In this document: positions 1 to 8,458 of the stretch, piece by piece
How positions within the stretch are numbered: position 1 is the stretch's first letter
Layout of the letters: every line of letters starts with the position of its first letter
NCBI RefSeq assembly: GCF_020251205.1
Contig: NZ_JAIWYX010000005.1
Coordinates: 124,001 to 188,000 of the forward strand
Origin: Arthrobacter sp. M4
GTDB lineage: Bacteria > Actinomycetota > Actinomycetes > Actinomycetales > Micrococcaceae
DNA: 64,000 nt
Direction of reading: 5' to 3'
Made by a program: the position numbers and the translations under genes
The notes under the pieces: generated by a model
The model's database searches: none
Told to the model about the DNA's origin: nothing
The model's input: the letters and a program-made list of their open reading frames with translations, nothing else

Positions 1-890
1 ACCCCTACCATGACCGTGGGCTCGAGTTCGACCTCTCGGTCCTCCTCAGCCGCCGACGGACACTGGGTGTCCTGATCGGCGGCGGTGCCGCCGTTGCCCT
101 CGCCGCCTGCACTCCGGGAGCTGGCAGCGGTACCAGTTCGACGGCGTCGGGCACCTCAACTGCCGCGGCAAGCCCTGGCGCAACAGCCAGTTCGACGACG
201 GCACCGGCCTCCAGTGCGCCAGCGTCAGCTTCCGCAACGGTCACCCGGGCGATTGCGGAGTGCGGCGTGGAGATCCCGCAGGAGACATCCGGCCCCTTTC
301 CAGGCGACGGCTCAAACGGTCCCAACGTCCTGGAGGCTTCCGGCGTCGTACGACAGGACATCACCACCAGCTTCGGCACGTCCAACACAAAGGCCCCGGG
401 TGTGCCGCTCAAGGTCACCCTGACCCTGTTGAACAACTCGAACGGCTGCAAACCGCTGGCCGGAGCCGCCGTCTACGCCTGGCATTGCGACAGGGACGGG
501 AAGTACTCCATGTACGACAACGACCTGGAGAATGAAAACTACCTGCGCGGAGTCCAGGAAGCTGACGCCAACGGGCAGCTCAGCTTCACCACAATTTTCC
601 CCGGTGCTTACAACGGGCGATGGCCGCACATCCATTTCGAGGTGTTCGAATCGATGAGCAACGCCACTGACGCCGGCAGGGTCCTGCGTGTTTCCCAGAT
701 TGCCCTCACGGAGGCCGCCTGCAAGGACGTCTACGCAAGCGCCGGTTACGAAACCAGTGCCCGAAATTTCCCCAACACGCCCCTGACCAGGGACAACGTC
801 TTTGGAAACGACGGCGGCATCTACCAGCTGGCAACGATGACCGGCTCCGCCTCCGGCGGCTACACGGCAACGCTCAACGTTACTGTGTGA
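1..890 (+). CDS. Intradiol ring-cleavage dioxygenase-like lipoprotein, 5' truncated
   Basis: The reading frame is open from base 3, so the start lies outside the window. The visible protein begins with HDRGLEFDLSVLLSRRRTLG followed by a hydrophobic stretch ending in LAAC, which looks like a twin-arginine-type signal with a lipobox, then a low-complexity Ser/Thr/Ala linker. The catalytic domain keeps the non-heme iron ligand pattern of intradiol dioxygenases: Tyr and His in VYAWHCDRDG, and Tyr plus two His in GAYNGRWPHIHFEV. The family opens catechol-type rings, but exported members like this one have no well-established substrate. It converges with the next gene and overlaps it by 11 bases. 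Confidence 0.85.
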   Translation, partial: PYHDRGLEFDLSVLLSRRRTLGVLIGGGAAVALAACTPGAGSGTSSTASGTSTAAASPGATASSTTAPASSAPASASATVTRAIAECGVEIPQETSGPFPGDGSNGPNVLEASGVVRQDITTSFGTSNTKAPGVPLKVTLTLLNNSNGCKPLAGAAVYAWHCDRDGKYSMYDNDLENENYLRGVQEADANGQLSFTTIFPGAYNGRWPHIHFEVFESMSNATDAGRVLRVSQIALTEAACKDVYASAGYETSARNFPNTPLTRDNVFGNDGGIYQLATMTGSASGGYTATLNVTV

Positions 891-1269
891 GGGAGTGCGC
901 GCTGACGCTGGATCCTGACATGACTCCCATCATTCCCACGCTGACCACTATGAGTACGAGGACAACCCAGCCGAGCAGCATGATTCCGTTGAGGATCACG
1001 CCTGTAACCGCCATGCCCTTTCCTGCGGGTTCCCTGCGGAGGCCAACAATTCCCAGGATGAGACCGATGCAGGGGGCAATGAACGTCCAGCCGAGGAAGA
1101 TGCTGCACAAGCCGAGCACCATGGAGGCCACGGAGAAACCTTTGGGCTGGCTCGGCACCACCACCCAGGGAGCGGAAGCCGGACTGTACGGTGGCTGCTG
1201 CGGCGGATAGGCGGAACCTTCGGGGAACGGCGGCGGGGAGGCAGGAGGTTGTGACGGTGGCTGGCTCAT
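880..1269 (-). CDS. DUF4190-type small membrane protein
   Basis: A 129-residue protein with a Pro/Gln/Ser-rich cytoplasmic N-terminus (about residues 1-45) and two hydrophobic segments, FSVASMVLGLCSIFLGWTF and a second one near residues 88-112, separated by GLRREPAGKGMAVTG. This arrangement, with the glycine-rich GLILGIVGL and GKGMAVTGVILNG stretches, is typical of DUF4190 proteins found widely in actinobacteria. The function of the family is unknown. The gene is transcribed toward the dioxygenase gene and overlaps its 3' end, with a single-gene layout. Confidence 0.8.
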   Translation of the reverse strand: MSQPPSQPPASPPPFPEGSAYPPQQPPYSPASAPWVVVPSQPKGFSVASMVLGLCSIFLGWTFIAPCIGLILGIVGLRREPAGKGMAVTGVILNGIMLLGWVVLVLIVVSVGMMGVMSGSSVSAHSLTQ

Positions 1270-1435
1270 AACCCGAAGGCTAGGGCACGGAAATCGGCAC
1301 TGAGTGGTGTTTTGCCGCTAACTGAGTGGAGATTCGGCCGAAATTGAGTGTCCGCGGCGTTGGTTCACCTGAGTCCCACACCGGCATTGGCCGTGCTCGC
1401 CAAGGGGCCCTGACCACCGGACTAGACTCGGTGCC

Positions 1436-2794
1436 ATGCCTTCAAACCCCGCTGCACTCGACCACATCCAGGACCTGGGCGCCTACGTCAGCGCGTCGCC
1501 GTCGAGCTACCACGCGGTACATGAGGCGGCCCGGCGGTTGGACGCAGCCGGCTTCAAGCGGCTGGACGAACTCCAGTCCTGGGACAACCCGACGCCGGGC
1601 GGCAGCTACATTATCCGCGACGGTGCCTTGATCGCTTGGGTGCTTCCCGAAGGCGCCGGGCCATCCACGGGGTTCCACATCATCGGCACACACACTGATT
1701 CGCCGTCGTTCAAGCTCAAGCCGAAGCCCACCACGGGCAAGTTAGGTTGGCTCCAGGCGGGGGTCGAAATCTACGGCGGACCCTTGCTGAATTCCTGGTT
1801 GGACCGTGAACTCCAGCTCGCCGGTCGACTCGTGACGCTTGACGGCACCGAGCACCTGACCGCGACTGGCCCGCTCCTCCGCTTTCCCCAGTTGGCGATC
1901 CACTTGGACCGCGCCGTGAACGAGGGACTCACGCTCGACAAGCAGCAGCATATGAACCCAGTATTTGGCCTGGGAGATCCCGCGCAGCAGGACTTGCTGG
2001 GACTGCTCGCCGCCAGATCCGATACGGCCACCCTTGATCCGGCCCAGATAGGCGGTTACGACGTGGTTGTGGCAGACACTCAGCCACCTGCGGTCTTCGG
2101 CGCCAACGACGAGTTCTTCGCATCCGGCCGCCTCGACAACCTGTCCTCCACACACGCCGGCCTCGTTGCCTTGATCCGCCATGCGGAGGCGCTGTTCGGC
2201 TCCGCCAGTTCAGGCAAGCCGGTGGGCGGCTCGGCGCCCATCGCGCTGCTCGCCGCCTTTGACCACGAGGAGATCGGTTCGTCGTCGCGGTCCGGCGCGT
2301 CCGGTCCGGTGCTGGAGGACATCCTGGTCCGCATCTCTGACGGCCTCGGCGCAACGGTGAGCGAACGTCGGCAGGCCCTGGCTGCGTCGTTCTGTGTGTC
2401 CGCGGACGCAGGCCACGCGGTTCACCCCAACTATCCCGAACGCCACGACCCCGCCAACCGGCCGGTCCTCAACGGCGGACCGCTGCTGAAGATCAATGCA
2501 AACCAGCGTTACGCCACCGACGCCACTGGCGCCGCGTTGTGGGCCGGCCTGTGCAGGGCGAGCGATGTTCCATACCAGGAATTCGTCTCAAACAACGCCA
2601 TTCCCTGTGGCTCCACCATCGGACCCCTCACGGCTACCCGCCTGGGCATCCGGACTGTGGATGTTGGCATCCCCCTGCTGTCCATGCACTCGGCCCGCGA
2701 GCTGTGTGGCGTGGAAGACCCGTACCGCTTGGCCACCGTTGCCGAACGGTTCTTTGGTACTGCCCAGGGAACTTCCCAACCTCTGACTCGATAA
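1436..2794 (+). CDS. M18 family aminopeptidase
   Basis: A 452-residue cytosolic zinc aminopeptidase of the M18 (aspartyl aminopeptidase) family, which trims N-terminal residues, often acidic ones. Family motifs are intact: GTHTDSPSFKLKP (metal-binding His and Asp), the bridging Asp in GRLDNLSS, FDHEEIGSSS with the catalytic Glu pair, the Asp of SADAGHAVHPNY, and the C-terminal IPCGSTIGP. Length and motif order match full-length members. It converges with the DUF1345 gene only 8 bases away. The start is ATG with weak Shine-Dalgarno support. Confidence 0.92.
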   Translation: MPSNPAALDHIQDLGAYVSASPSSYHAVHEAARRLDAAGFKRLDELQSWDNPTPGGSYIIRDGALIAWVLPEGAGPSTGFHIIGTHTDSPSFKLKPKPTTGKLGWLQAGVEIYGGPLLNSWLDRELQLAGRLVTLDGTEHLTATGPLLRFPQLAIHLDRAVNEGLTLDKQQHMNPVFGLGDPAQQDLLGLLAARSDTATLDPAQIGGYDVVVADTQPPAVFGANDEFFASGRLDNLSSTHAGLVALIRHAEALFGSASSGKPVGGSAPIALLAAFDHEEIGSSSRSGASGPVLEDILVRISDGLGATVSERRQALAASFCVSADAGHAVHPNYPERHDPANRPVLNGGPLLKINANQRYATDATGAALWAGLCRASDVPYQEFVSNNAIPCGSTIGPLTATRLGIRTVDVGIPLLSMHSARELCGVEDPYRLATVAERFFGTAQGTSQPLTR

Positions 2795-2802
2795 AGGGCT
2801 CA

Positions 2803-3480
2803 CTACCCGGCGACGCCGAGGACCAAGTTGATGGTGGCAGCCAAGATGACGGTACCGAAGAGGTACGACAACAGGCTGTGTTTGAGGGCCTCAGATCGGA
2901 TGCGATGGTTCTCGATGGCGGTATCTGATACCTGATAGGTCATGCCCAGGCTTGTAGCCAGGTAGGCAAAGTCCGTGTACTGGGGTGGGCGCGGGTCGTT
3001 GAAATTGATGCCGCCAACTTCACCGGCGTCGCCGTCGGTTCCGGACCCGTAGTACAGCTCCGCGTAGCGAAGTGTGAACAACGTCTGGACCAGCATCCAA
3101 GACAGTGCCGTGCTGGCAAGGGCCAGGGCGGCGGCTCCCAAGGCGCTGCCGGGCGATTGTCCGGGTATGTGGGAAGCCACCACTACCATGCCCACCGCGG
3201 CCAAGCTTCCCAGATTGGCCGTAAGAATCAGGATATCTGTGGCCGTGCGCGAAGGATCCTCGGCGGTGGCGTGTGCTCGCGTCTCCACCGGACCCATGGG
3301 CCCGACCACCAGCCAGACCCAGACCACGTAAACAAGGGCAGCTGTGGCCCAGCCGACTGCCGGCGCCGCTAGGACGTTGCCTTGTAGGGCGGCCGTTAGG
3401 GAGGCAAGGGCTCCCAACACCACCATGACAAAAAAGCGCAAGCGGCTGCGCCGCCGTCGGGGCCGCCTGAGTGCATCCAT
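2803..3480 (-). CDS. DUF1345 integral membrane protein
   Basis: A 225-residue protein with a very basic N-terminus (MDALRRPRRRRSRLR) and four or five hydrophobic helices. The segment ALSWMLVQTLFTLRYAELYY followed by INFNDPRPPQYTDFAYLA is the hallmark stretch of DUF1345 membrane proteins, in which a cytoplasmic or periplasmic loop with FxDPRPPxYxDFxYxA links two helices. The function is unknown. It lies convergent to the M18 peptidase gene and stands alone. Confidence 0.85.
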   Translation of the reverse strand: MDALRRPRRRRSRLRFFVMVVLGALASLTAALQGNVLAAPAVGWATAALVYVVWVWLVVGPMGPVETRAHATAEDPSRTATDILILTANLGSLAAVGMVVVASHIPGQSPGSALGAAALALASTALSWMLVQTLFTLRYAELYYGSGTDGDAGEVGGINFNDPRPPQYTDFAYLATSLGMTYQVSDTAIENHRIRSEALKHSLLSYLFGTVILAATINLVLGVAG

Positions 3481-3593
3481 GGTCCAACCCTAATCAGCGA
3501 ACTAAGTCCGTTCGGGGAAGTCAGCCATTCCGTGGCGGCCCGTTATCCACAACCGCCGTCGTTTGACTGGCGCGCTGCGCTTATTCTTCCTAG

Positions 3594-3929
3594 CTTCCGC
3601 CGCAGGAGCATCCCTCCGCTCCTCAGCTGCCACTGCAGGCAGCCGCCAAGCGGTGGCTTGCCGACGTCGACGTATCCAAACTTTGGACCGGCGCCGTGAC
3701 GGCAATCGGCTCCTATCTGGTGGTCTACGTCATCACCCTGTTGCTCATCATGATCGCAGCAGTCGGATCGGTGGCGATGGGCCATAGCCGCCTGCCGAGC
3801 GGACCCCTGCGTATCACAGACACGGAGCTCGCCGACGCCGGATCGATGCTCGGTCAATTCGGCGCCCAACTGATGGCAATGGCCCACTTCGGCGACCTTT
3901 CGGCTGAGTTCACCATGTCGTACTTCTAG
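3594..3929 (+). pseudogene. Membrane protein fragment, possible gene remnant
   Basis: The frame opens after a stop at 3591 and reads LPPQEHPSAPQLPLQAAAKR and on through DVSKLWTGAVTAIGSYLVVY to a hydrophobic helix (about 3714-3775) and a short soluble tail ending MSYF. The only start-like codon is a GTG at 3696, in the middle of what reads as continuous coding sequence and with no Shine-Dalgarno, which would give 77 residues. Codon use looks coding. I read it as the surviving part of a larger membrane protein gene, or a small gene with a non-standard start. It ends about 50 bases before the rpsF leader hairpin. Confidence 0.45.
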
Positions 3930-3975
3930 GATCCGCATTCACAGTGGAGGACGAGACTGTTTTCCACATAGCGCT

Positions 3976-4024
3976 CCCGCACCCATTCCGTTCGAGTGTC
4001 GTCTCGAATAGCTTTGGGTGCGGG
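3976..4024 (+). ncRNA. Hairpin leader upstream of rpsF, candidate S6:S18-binding regulatory RNA
   Basis: Two nested stems: outer arms CCCGCACCCA (3976-3985) and TGGGTGCGGG (4015-4024) pair perfectly, and inner arms TTCGAG (3991-3996) and CTCGAA (4003-4008) pair around a 6-base loop. The left internal loop contains the trinucleotide CCG, the right one TAGCTT. A stem with a CCG-containing internal loop ahead of rpsF is the known architecture of the S6:S18 autoregulatory leader. It sits about 140 bases upstream of the rpsF start. A terminator of the preceding fragment is the alternative, but there is no U-tract. Confidence 0.5.
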
Positions 4025-4162
4025 ACATGCACTAAGATTGTGAAGTCTGTGCTGCGCCCCGATGCCGTTTTTGGCGGCCTGGGGGAAGCGCAAACATTCG
4101 CAAATGAACCTCCTGTTACGGAAATACCGTAGCCGCTTAGCCCAAAGGAGGTGGGTTCACAT

Positions 4163-4468
4163 ATGCGTCCTTATGAACTGATGGTGATCATCGACCCCGA
4201 GGTCGACGAGCGTACCGTTGAGCCGTCGCTTCAGAAGTTCCTGAATGTCATCACCGCCGATGGTGGAACCATCGAAAAGGTTGACATCTGGGGCCGTCGT
4301 CGCCTGGCCTACGACATCAAGAAGAAGTCCGAAGGCATCTACGCTGTGGTGAACTTCACCGCATCGCCTGCTGCCGCCAAGGAGCTTGACCGCCAGCTTG
4401 GTCTGAACGAGACCATCATGCGCACCAAGATCATCCGCCCCGAAGACCAGAAGGTTGCTGCTGAGTAA
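4163..4468 (+). CDS. rpsF: 30S ribosomal protein S6
   Basis: A 101-residue small-subunit protein that pairs with S18 on the central domain of 16S rRNA. It begins [18 protein letters not shown] and contains the conserved [18 protein letters not shown] block. I chose the ATG at 4163 over an in-frame GTG at 4151 because all S6 proteins start with a short sequence before YELM and because AAAGGAGGTG (4144-4153) is a strong ribosome binding site for it. It heads the rpsF-ssb-rpsR-rplI operon and follows the hairpin leader. Confidence 0.98.
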   Translation: MRPYELMVIIDPEVDERTVEPSLQKFLNVITADGGTIEKVDIWGRRRLAYDIKKKSEGIYAVVNFTASPAAAKELDRQLGLNETIMRTKIIRPEDQKVAAE

Positions 4469-4519
4469 TCAGCCACTTTCGCATCTTTAATTCGCAGGAA
4501 ACGCACAAGGAGGCAGTAG

Positions 4520-5089
4520 ATGGCAGGCGAAACCACTATCACCGTCATTGGCAATCTCACCAATGACCCGGAACTGCGGTTCACACCGTCAGGCTCGGCC
4601 GTAGCAAACTTCACCATCGCGTCTACTCCCCGGACCTTCGACCGCCAAAGCAATGAATGGAAGGACGGGGAAACCCTGTTCCTCCGCGCATCGGTGTGGC
4701 GGGAGGCTGCTGAGAACGTTGCCGAGTCCCTTACGAAGGGGATGCGCGTTATCGTCTCGGGTCGCCTGAAGAGCCGTTCCTACGAGACCAAGGAAGGCGA
4801 GAAGCGCACCGTTATTGAGCTCGAGGTCGACGAAATCGGCCCCAGCCTGCGCTATGCCTCCGCCAAGGTCAACCGCACCCAGCGCGCAGCCGGTGGGTTC
4901 GGTGGCAACAGCGGCGGCTTTGGCGGCAACAGCGGTGGCTTCGGCGGCGGTCCTGGTGGAAACCAGGGCGGCAACGCCGGCGGATGGGGCGGTGGCCAGT
5001 CTGCGCCGCAGGAAGACCCTTGGGCTACCCCGGGGGTCAGCAACGCGGGCGGCTGGGGCAACGGCCCCGACTCCGAACCTCCCTTCTAA
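4520..5089 (+). CDS. ssb: Single-stranded DNA-binding protein
   Basis: A 189-residue SSB. The OB fold covers about residues 1-115 ([20 protein letters not shown], then [18 protein letters not shown] and GLKSR-type strands). It is followed by a glycine/asparagine-rich linker with repeated GGFGGNS units, and ends in the acidic tip DSEPPF, the conserved C-terminal peptide that recruits partner replication and repair proteins. AAGGAGG lies 5-11 bases before the ATG. It coats ssDNA during replication and sits in the operon between rpsF and rpsR, as usual. Confidence 0.98.
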   Translation: MAGETTITVIGNLTNDPELRFTPSGSAVANFTIASTPRTFDRQSNEWKDGETLFLRASVWREAAENVAESLTKGMRVIVSGRLKSRSYETKEGEKRTVIELEVDEIGPSLRYASAKVNRTQRAAGGFGGNSGGFGGNSGGFGGGPGGNQGGNAGGWGGGQSAPQEDPWATPGVSNAGGWGNGPDSEPPF

Positions 5090-5215
5090 CCCAAACATTC
5101 ACGTTCGACGCCGGACAACGCACTTGGCGCCGCGAGGCACCTAGGCGACAGACGCCGTCGAACACCACCATCCCGTGGATCCATTCCACGGGCTCCATAG
5201 AAAAGGAGCTCCACG

Positions 5216-5455
5216 ATGGCTAAGGCTGAACTCCGTAAGCCCAAACCAAAATCCAACCCCTTGAAGGCCGCTGACATCACCGTCATCGACTACAAGGACG
5301 TAGCGCTGCTGCGCAAGTTCATCTCCGACCGCGGAAAGATCCGTGCACGTCGCGTCACCGGCGTTACCGTGCAGGAACAGCGCAAGATCGCGCAGGCAAT
5401 CAAGAACGCCCGCGAAGTTGCCCTGCTGCCTTACTCCGGCGCTGGCCGCGGCTAA
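5216..5455 (+). CDS. rpsR: 30S ribosomal protein S18
   Basis: A 79-residue basic protein that forms a heterodimer with S6 in the 30S platform. Conserved blocks are visible: [36 protein letters not shown] and [19 protein letters not shown]. It has no Cys zinc-binding positions, so it is the zinc-independent type; such C- forms often replace C+ paralogues under zinc limitation, but here it is the copy in the main operon. GGAG lies just ahead of the ATG. It is third in the rpsF operon, 17 bases before rplI. Confidence 0.97.
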   Translation: MAKAELRKPKPKSNPLKAADITVIDYKDVALLRKFISDRGKIRARRVTGVTVQEQRKIAQAIKNAREVALLPYSGAGRG

Positions 5456-5472
5456 GGAAGGGATAAACGAAC

Positions 5473-5925
5473 ATGGCAAAGCTCATTCTGACCCAAGAGG
5501 TTAGCGGTCTCGGTACCGCTGGCGATGTTGTCGAGGTCAAGGACGGTTACGCCCGTAACTTCCTGCTGCCCCGCGGTTTCGCCTTGACCTGGACCCGTGG
5601 TGGCGAGAAGCAGGTTGAGTCCATCAAGGCTGCCAAGGCTGCCCGTGCTCACGCCTCTGTCGAAGCTGCCCAGGCCCAGGCTGCTGCACTGTCCTCCAAG
5701 GCTGTCAAGCTCGAGGTGAAGGCCGGCGAGTCCGGTCGTCTCTTCGGCACGGTCAAGCCGGCCGACGTTGCTGCTGCTGTTGAGGCTGCCGGTCTCGGCG
5801 CCATCGACAAGCGCAGCATCGAACTGCCGGGCCACATCAAGGCTCTGGGTTCCTACCAGGCCAGCGTGCGCCTGCACGAGGACGTTACCGCTGTGATCGA
5901 CCTCGAGGTCGTCGCCAGCAAGTAG
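5473..5925 (+). CDS. rplI: 50S ribosomal protein L9
   Basis: A 150-residue two-domain protein. The N-terminal rRNA-binding domain begins [20 protein letters not shown] and includes [13 protein letters not shown]; a long connecting helix (about residues 42-75) leads to the C-terminal domain with [17 protein letters not shown]. Length and motifs are standard for L9, which binds 23S rRNA and projects from the ribosome. It is last in the operon and is followed within 15 bases by a strong terminator hairpin. Confidence 0.98.
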   Translation: MAKLILTQEVSGLGTAGDVVEVKDGYARNFLLPRGFALTWTRGGEKQVESIKAAKAARAHASVEAAQAQAAALSSKAVKLEVKAGESGRLFGTVKPADVAAAVEAAGLGAIDKRSIELPGHIKALGSYQASVRLHEDVTAVIDLEVVASK

Positions 5926-5939
5926 CCTCCAGCTGCGTC

Positions 5940-5978
5940 AAAGGCCCCCGATTCTGTTGCCGGAATCGGGGGCCTTTG
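5940..5978 (+). terminator. Rho-independent terminator after rplI
   Basis: Perfectly paired arms AAAGGCCCCCGATTC (5940-5954) and GAATCGGGGGCCTTT (5963-5977) around a short loop, 14 bases past the rplI stop. The T-rich end gives a classical terminator and can also serve the gene arriving from the other strand (DUF1801 protein). Confidence 0.9.
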
Positions 5979-6015
5979 CTCTGCCCATAATGCAGGGACT
6001 GGATGCTTAGAGCGC

Positions 6016-6444
6016 TCAGTCTTTGGTGGTGTCGAGTTCCTGCATGATGTAGTTGTAGCCGGTGCGGACCAGTTGCTCCAAAACGGCCGGATCGACGTCG
6101 TCGAGCCTTTTGATATACAGGCAGCCGACGCCGGTCTTATGCTTCCCGAGTTCGGGCAGCAGCCGTTCAGCATCGGGGCCGTAGATCAGGCCATAGAGGG
6201 CCAGCTCGCCCTTGCGTGGGGAAAATCCGACGGCGAGATAGTCACCCTCCCGGCCGCTGGCGCCCTTGTAGTGATAACTCCCAAAGCCAACGATGCTGGG
6301 GCCCCACATAACAGCGGTCTGGCCCGTGGTGTCGGTCATCAGGCGAAGCAGCTCAAAGCTGTCCGCCTTGCGACCAGGATGTTCGACGCTGGACAGGAAC
6401 TCCTCGACGCTGGCGCCTGTGGGCACGGTTTTGTTCTCGGCCAT
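6016..6444 (-). CDS. DUF1801 (YdhG-like) domain protein
   Basis: A 142-residue protein with the typical DUF1801 fold segments: SVEEFLSSVEHPGRKADSFE at the N-terminus, then the signature MWGPSIVGFGSYHYKGASGR and AVGFSPRKGELALYGL. The function of this family is not established; some members are annotated as iron-chaperone-like from remote similarity. I chose the ATG at 6444 because the family starts near this point and the longer frame (to 6516) adds sequence that looks non-coding. It shares a divergent intergenic region with the FMN reductase gene. Confidence 0.88.
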   Translation of the reverse strand: MAENKTVPTGASVEEFLSSVEHPGRKADSFELLRLMTDTTGQTAVMWGPSIVGFGSYHYKGASGREGDYLAVGFSPRKGELALYGLIYGPDAERLLPELGKHKTGVGCLYIKRLDDVDPAVLEQLVRTGYNYIMQELDTTKD

Positions 6445-6555
6445 ATCCGTAGTGTGGCAGAGCCACAGCGCGGAATAAACGGACGCACTCCGCCGTTCGA
6501 ATAGATGCAAATGCATGTAAAACTGGATTCGACCAGAGGAACCGAGGAGCCCGTA

Positions 6556-7176
6556 ATGGAAACCCGCCGCATCACCGTACTCTCAGCAGGACTGGGCGTG
6601 CCGTCGTCGAGCCGGCTGCTTGCAGACCAGCTGGCCGCCGCCACCGAACGGGAACTAACGGCAGCCGGCTATAACGCGGTGGTCGAGGTCGTAGAGCTGC
6701 GCGACCTGGCGGTCGACATTGCCAATAACTTCGTTACCGGCTATGCGGCTCCCCGGCTCGCTGAGGTGATTTCCGACGTCGAGCAGTCAGACGGCATCAT
6801 TGCCGTGACCCCGGTCTTCAGCGCCTCTTATAGCGGACTGTTCAAGTCCTTCATCGACGTGCTGGATCCCAAGTCATTGGACGGCAAAGCCGTCCTTCTG
6901 GGGGCAACAGGCGGTTCGGACAGGCACCAACTGATGCTTGACCACGCTATGCGACCCCTTTTCAGCTATCTGCGCACCAGGATGACGTCCACCGCTGTTT
7001 TCGCTGGTCCCCAGGACTGGGGAAATGGCGACGGCGGCACCTCGCTGTCTGCCCGCGTCGACCAAGCAGCCGGCGAACTGGTGCAACTGCTGGACGGCCC
7101 ACAGCCTGGTCGAAAGGCTCCCGAGGTTTCGTTGCCGTTCGAACAGCTGCTGGCCGGGATTTCAGGGGGCCGCTAA
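6556..7176 (+). CDS. NADPH-dependent FMN reductase, CE1759 type
   Basis: A 206-residue flavodoxin-fold oxidoreductase that reduces flavin with NAD(P)H, possibly feeding a monooxygenase or relieving quinone/oxidative stress. Visible motifs: the flavin-phosphate loop VLSAGLGVPSSSRLLADQLA, the middle stretch VTPVFSASYSGLFKSFID that contacts the isoalloxazine ring, and LLGATGGSDRHQLMLDHAMR. The pattern is closest to the actinobacterial CE1759 subfamily. The ATG at 6556 has GAGGAG 6 bases upstream; the frame itself continues upstream to 6505. The partner enzyme is not evident in the window. Confidence 0.88.
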   Translation: METRRITVLSAGLGVPSSSRLLADQLAAATERELTAAGYNAVVEVVELRDLAVDIANNFVTGYAAPRLAEVISDVEQSDGIIAVTPVFSASYSGLFKSFIDVLDPKSLDGKAVLLGATGGSDRHQLMLDHAMRPLFSYLRTRMTSTAVFAGPQDWGNGDGGTSLSARVDQAAGELVQLLDGPQPGRKAPEVSLPFEQLLAGISGGR

Positions 7177-7198
7177 TCCCGGCCAAGGGCCCGCTGGC

Positions 7199-7774
7199 TT
7201 AGTCCTCAAGCAATTCGAGGAATTCGCGGGCCTGCTTCATGGTGATGTCGGAATGTTTGGTCAGTGCCAGCGCGGCACCTTCTATGTCTCCACTCTTGGC
7301 CAAGGTCCTGATTCGTCCATAGATTTCGTCGTTCAGCATGTTGCTGCTGACTTCCCGTGTGACATCGCCTTTGCTGACAATTGCGCGGTAGCGATATGGA
7401 AAGTGTTCGGGTTCGTCATCGTCATCCAAAAGATCCTGGGGGGACGGCTCTGGCTCCTTGAATGGCTGTGGATGGGCTGCCAGCGCTGCCACGGCATCCC
7501 GCGAAGCGCGAAGTCCTTCTCCTGTTGCCTGCAGGTACAGCTTGATCGCGGCCATCGCCTGACCCTGGGCAATGAGGGAATAGAGCTGACGGTGTTGATC
7601 TTCACTGAGCTTGGCAGCGGAATCGCGCGCCAGTTCTGCCGGGTCCTTGCCCTGGGACGACGCAGTTGGTTTGTCCTTGGTGGCGGCGATCCTGCGGCTA
7701 AGGGTCCTGCTGATCAGCAGCACGCCCACAATCACCACAAGCAGGATGACGAATGGGACCAGGAGGCTTTCCAT
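7199..7774 (-). CDS. Membrane-anchored protein with L7/L12-like C-terminal domains
   Basis: A 191-residue protein with an N-terminal transmembrane anchor (residues 4-22, LLVPFVILLVVIVGVLL), a charged linker, then a region LYSLIAQGQAMAAIKLYLQA followed by LRASRDAVAAL that resembles the C-terminal fold of ribosomal protein L7/L12. The C-terminal part has a second, related helical segment (IEGAALALTKHSDITMKQ, then EFLELLED). Such proteins are annotated as L7/L12 C-terminal-domain proteins in Arthrobacter relatives, with no known role. It converges with the FMN reductase gene. Confidence 0.7.
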   Translation of the reverse strand: MESLLVPFVILLVVIVGVLLISRTLSRRIAATKDKPTASSQGKDPAELARDSAAKLSEDQHRQLYSLIAQGQAMAAIKLYLQATGEGLRASRDAVAALAAHPQPFKEPEPSPQDLLDDDDEPEHFPYRYRAIVSKGDVTREVSSNMLNDEIYGRIRTLAKSGDIEGAALALTKHSDITMKQAREFLELLED

Positions 7775-8458
7775 TTTCTGAGCCGATCTAGGTGAAGGTG
7801 GCGGACGTTTTAGCCCTATGACTAGAGCTTAATCCAGATCGAAGTTATCCACAGCATATTCCGACGGCTCCATGTCTCTGCGAGAGCAGACTGCCAGTTC
7901 GGAATACTTATCGTGGCGCACATCACAAAATGGGCATGTTTTATCCCCATTGGAGCCCACCCGAGAGCTTCCTGGGACTTGGCTGACGAGCCCGGCTGTG
8001 GATGATCGCTGTGGAAAAGTTTCTTTAATTCACAGCTCGTGAATAACGTTTTCGCAGGTCATAGGCTACTTCTGAAGCAAAGATTTTTTGTTTCCACAGA
8101 TTTGCCCACAGGCTGTGCACAAGGTGGGGCATGTATTCCACAGCTTATCCACATGGGCCGTGGGAACTCAGCTTTGCAGGGCTGAAAAGGGGCGCTACCG
8201 TTGCTGAGAACCAATTTTTGGGAGCCCCCCAAAGGGCAATTTGCGTAGCAATCACCTCTCCATCAGCCACCTAATAAGTGTGCCTGTGGATAACATGTGG
8301 AAACTGTGTGAACCCAAAAATGTGGGTGGCTGCTGGTACTCCTTGAGCATCGGCGGCGCTCCGCCGTATTCGGGCCACGTGTGGACGGCACGGCACCCCG
8401 GCAGGTGGCTTCGGCCTCCCCTGCCTGGAGGCATTGAGGTAGACCTTGGAGGACGGCT
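7775..8458. other. Non-coding region with clustered DnaA-box-like sites upstream of dnaB
   Basis: This 684-base gap holds no convincing gene. It is visibly more AT-rich than its surroundings (for example 8025-8100) and contains three perfect TTATCCACA nonamers: 7845-7853 (+), 8145-8153 (+) and 8285-8293 (-, as TGTGGATAA). Near matches are TTATCCCCA 7941-7949, TGTGGATGA 7997-8005, TGTGGAAAA 8010-8018, TTGCCCACA 8102-8110 and TGTGCACAA 8115-8123. The two forward perfect sites are exactly 300 bases apart. TTATCCACA is the classical DnaA box. dnaA and dnaN are not here, so this is a secondary cluster rather than a typical actinobacterial oriC, perhaps a DnaA-titration or dnaB-control region. Confidence 0.6.

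Noticed and set aside
7775..8458. Chromosomal origin (oriC) proper
   Set aside because: dnaA and dnaN are absent from both sides. The boxes are noted as a cluster only, not called an origin.
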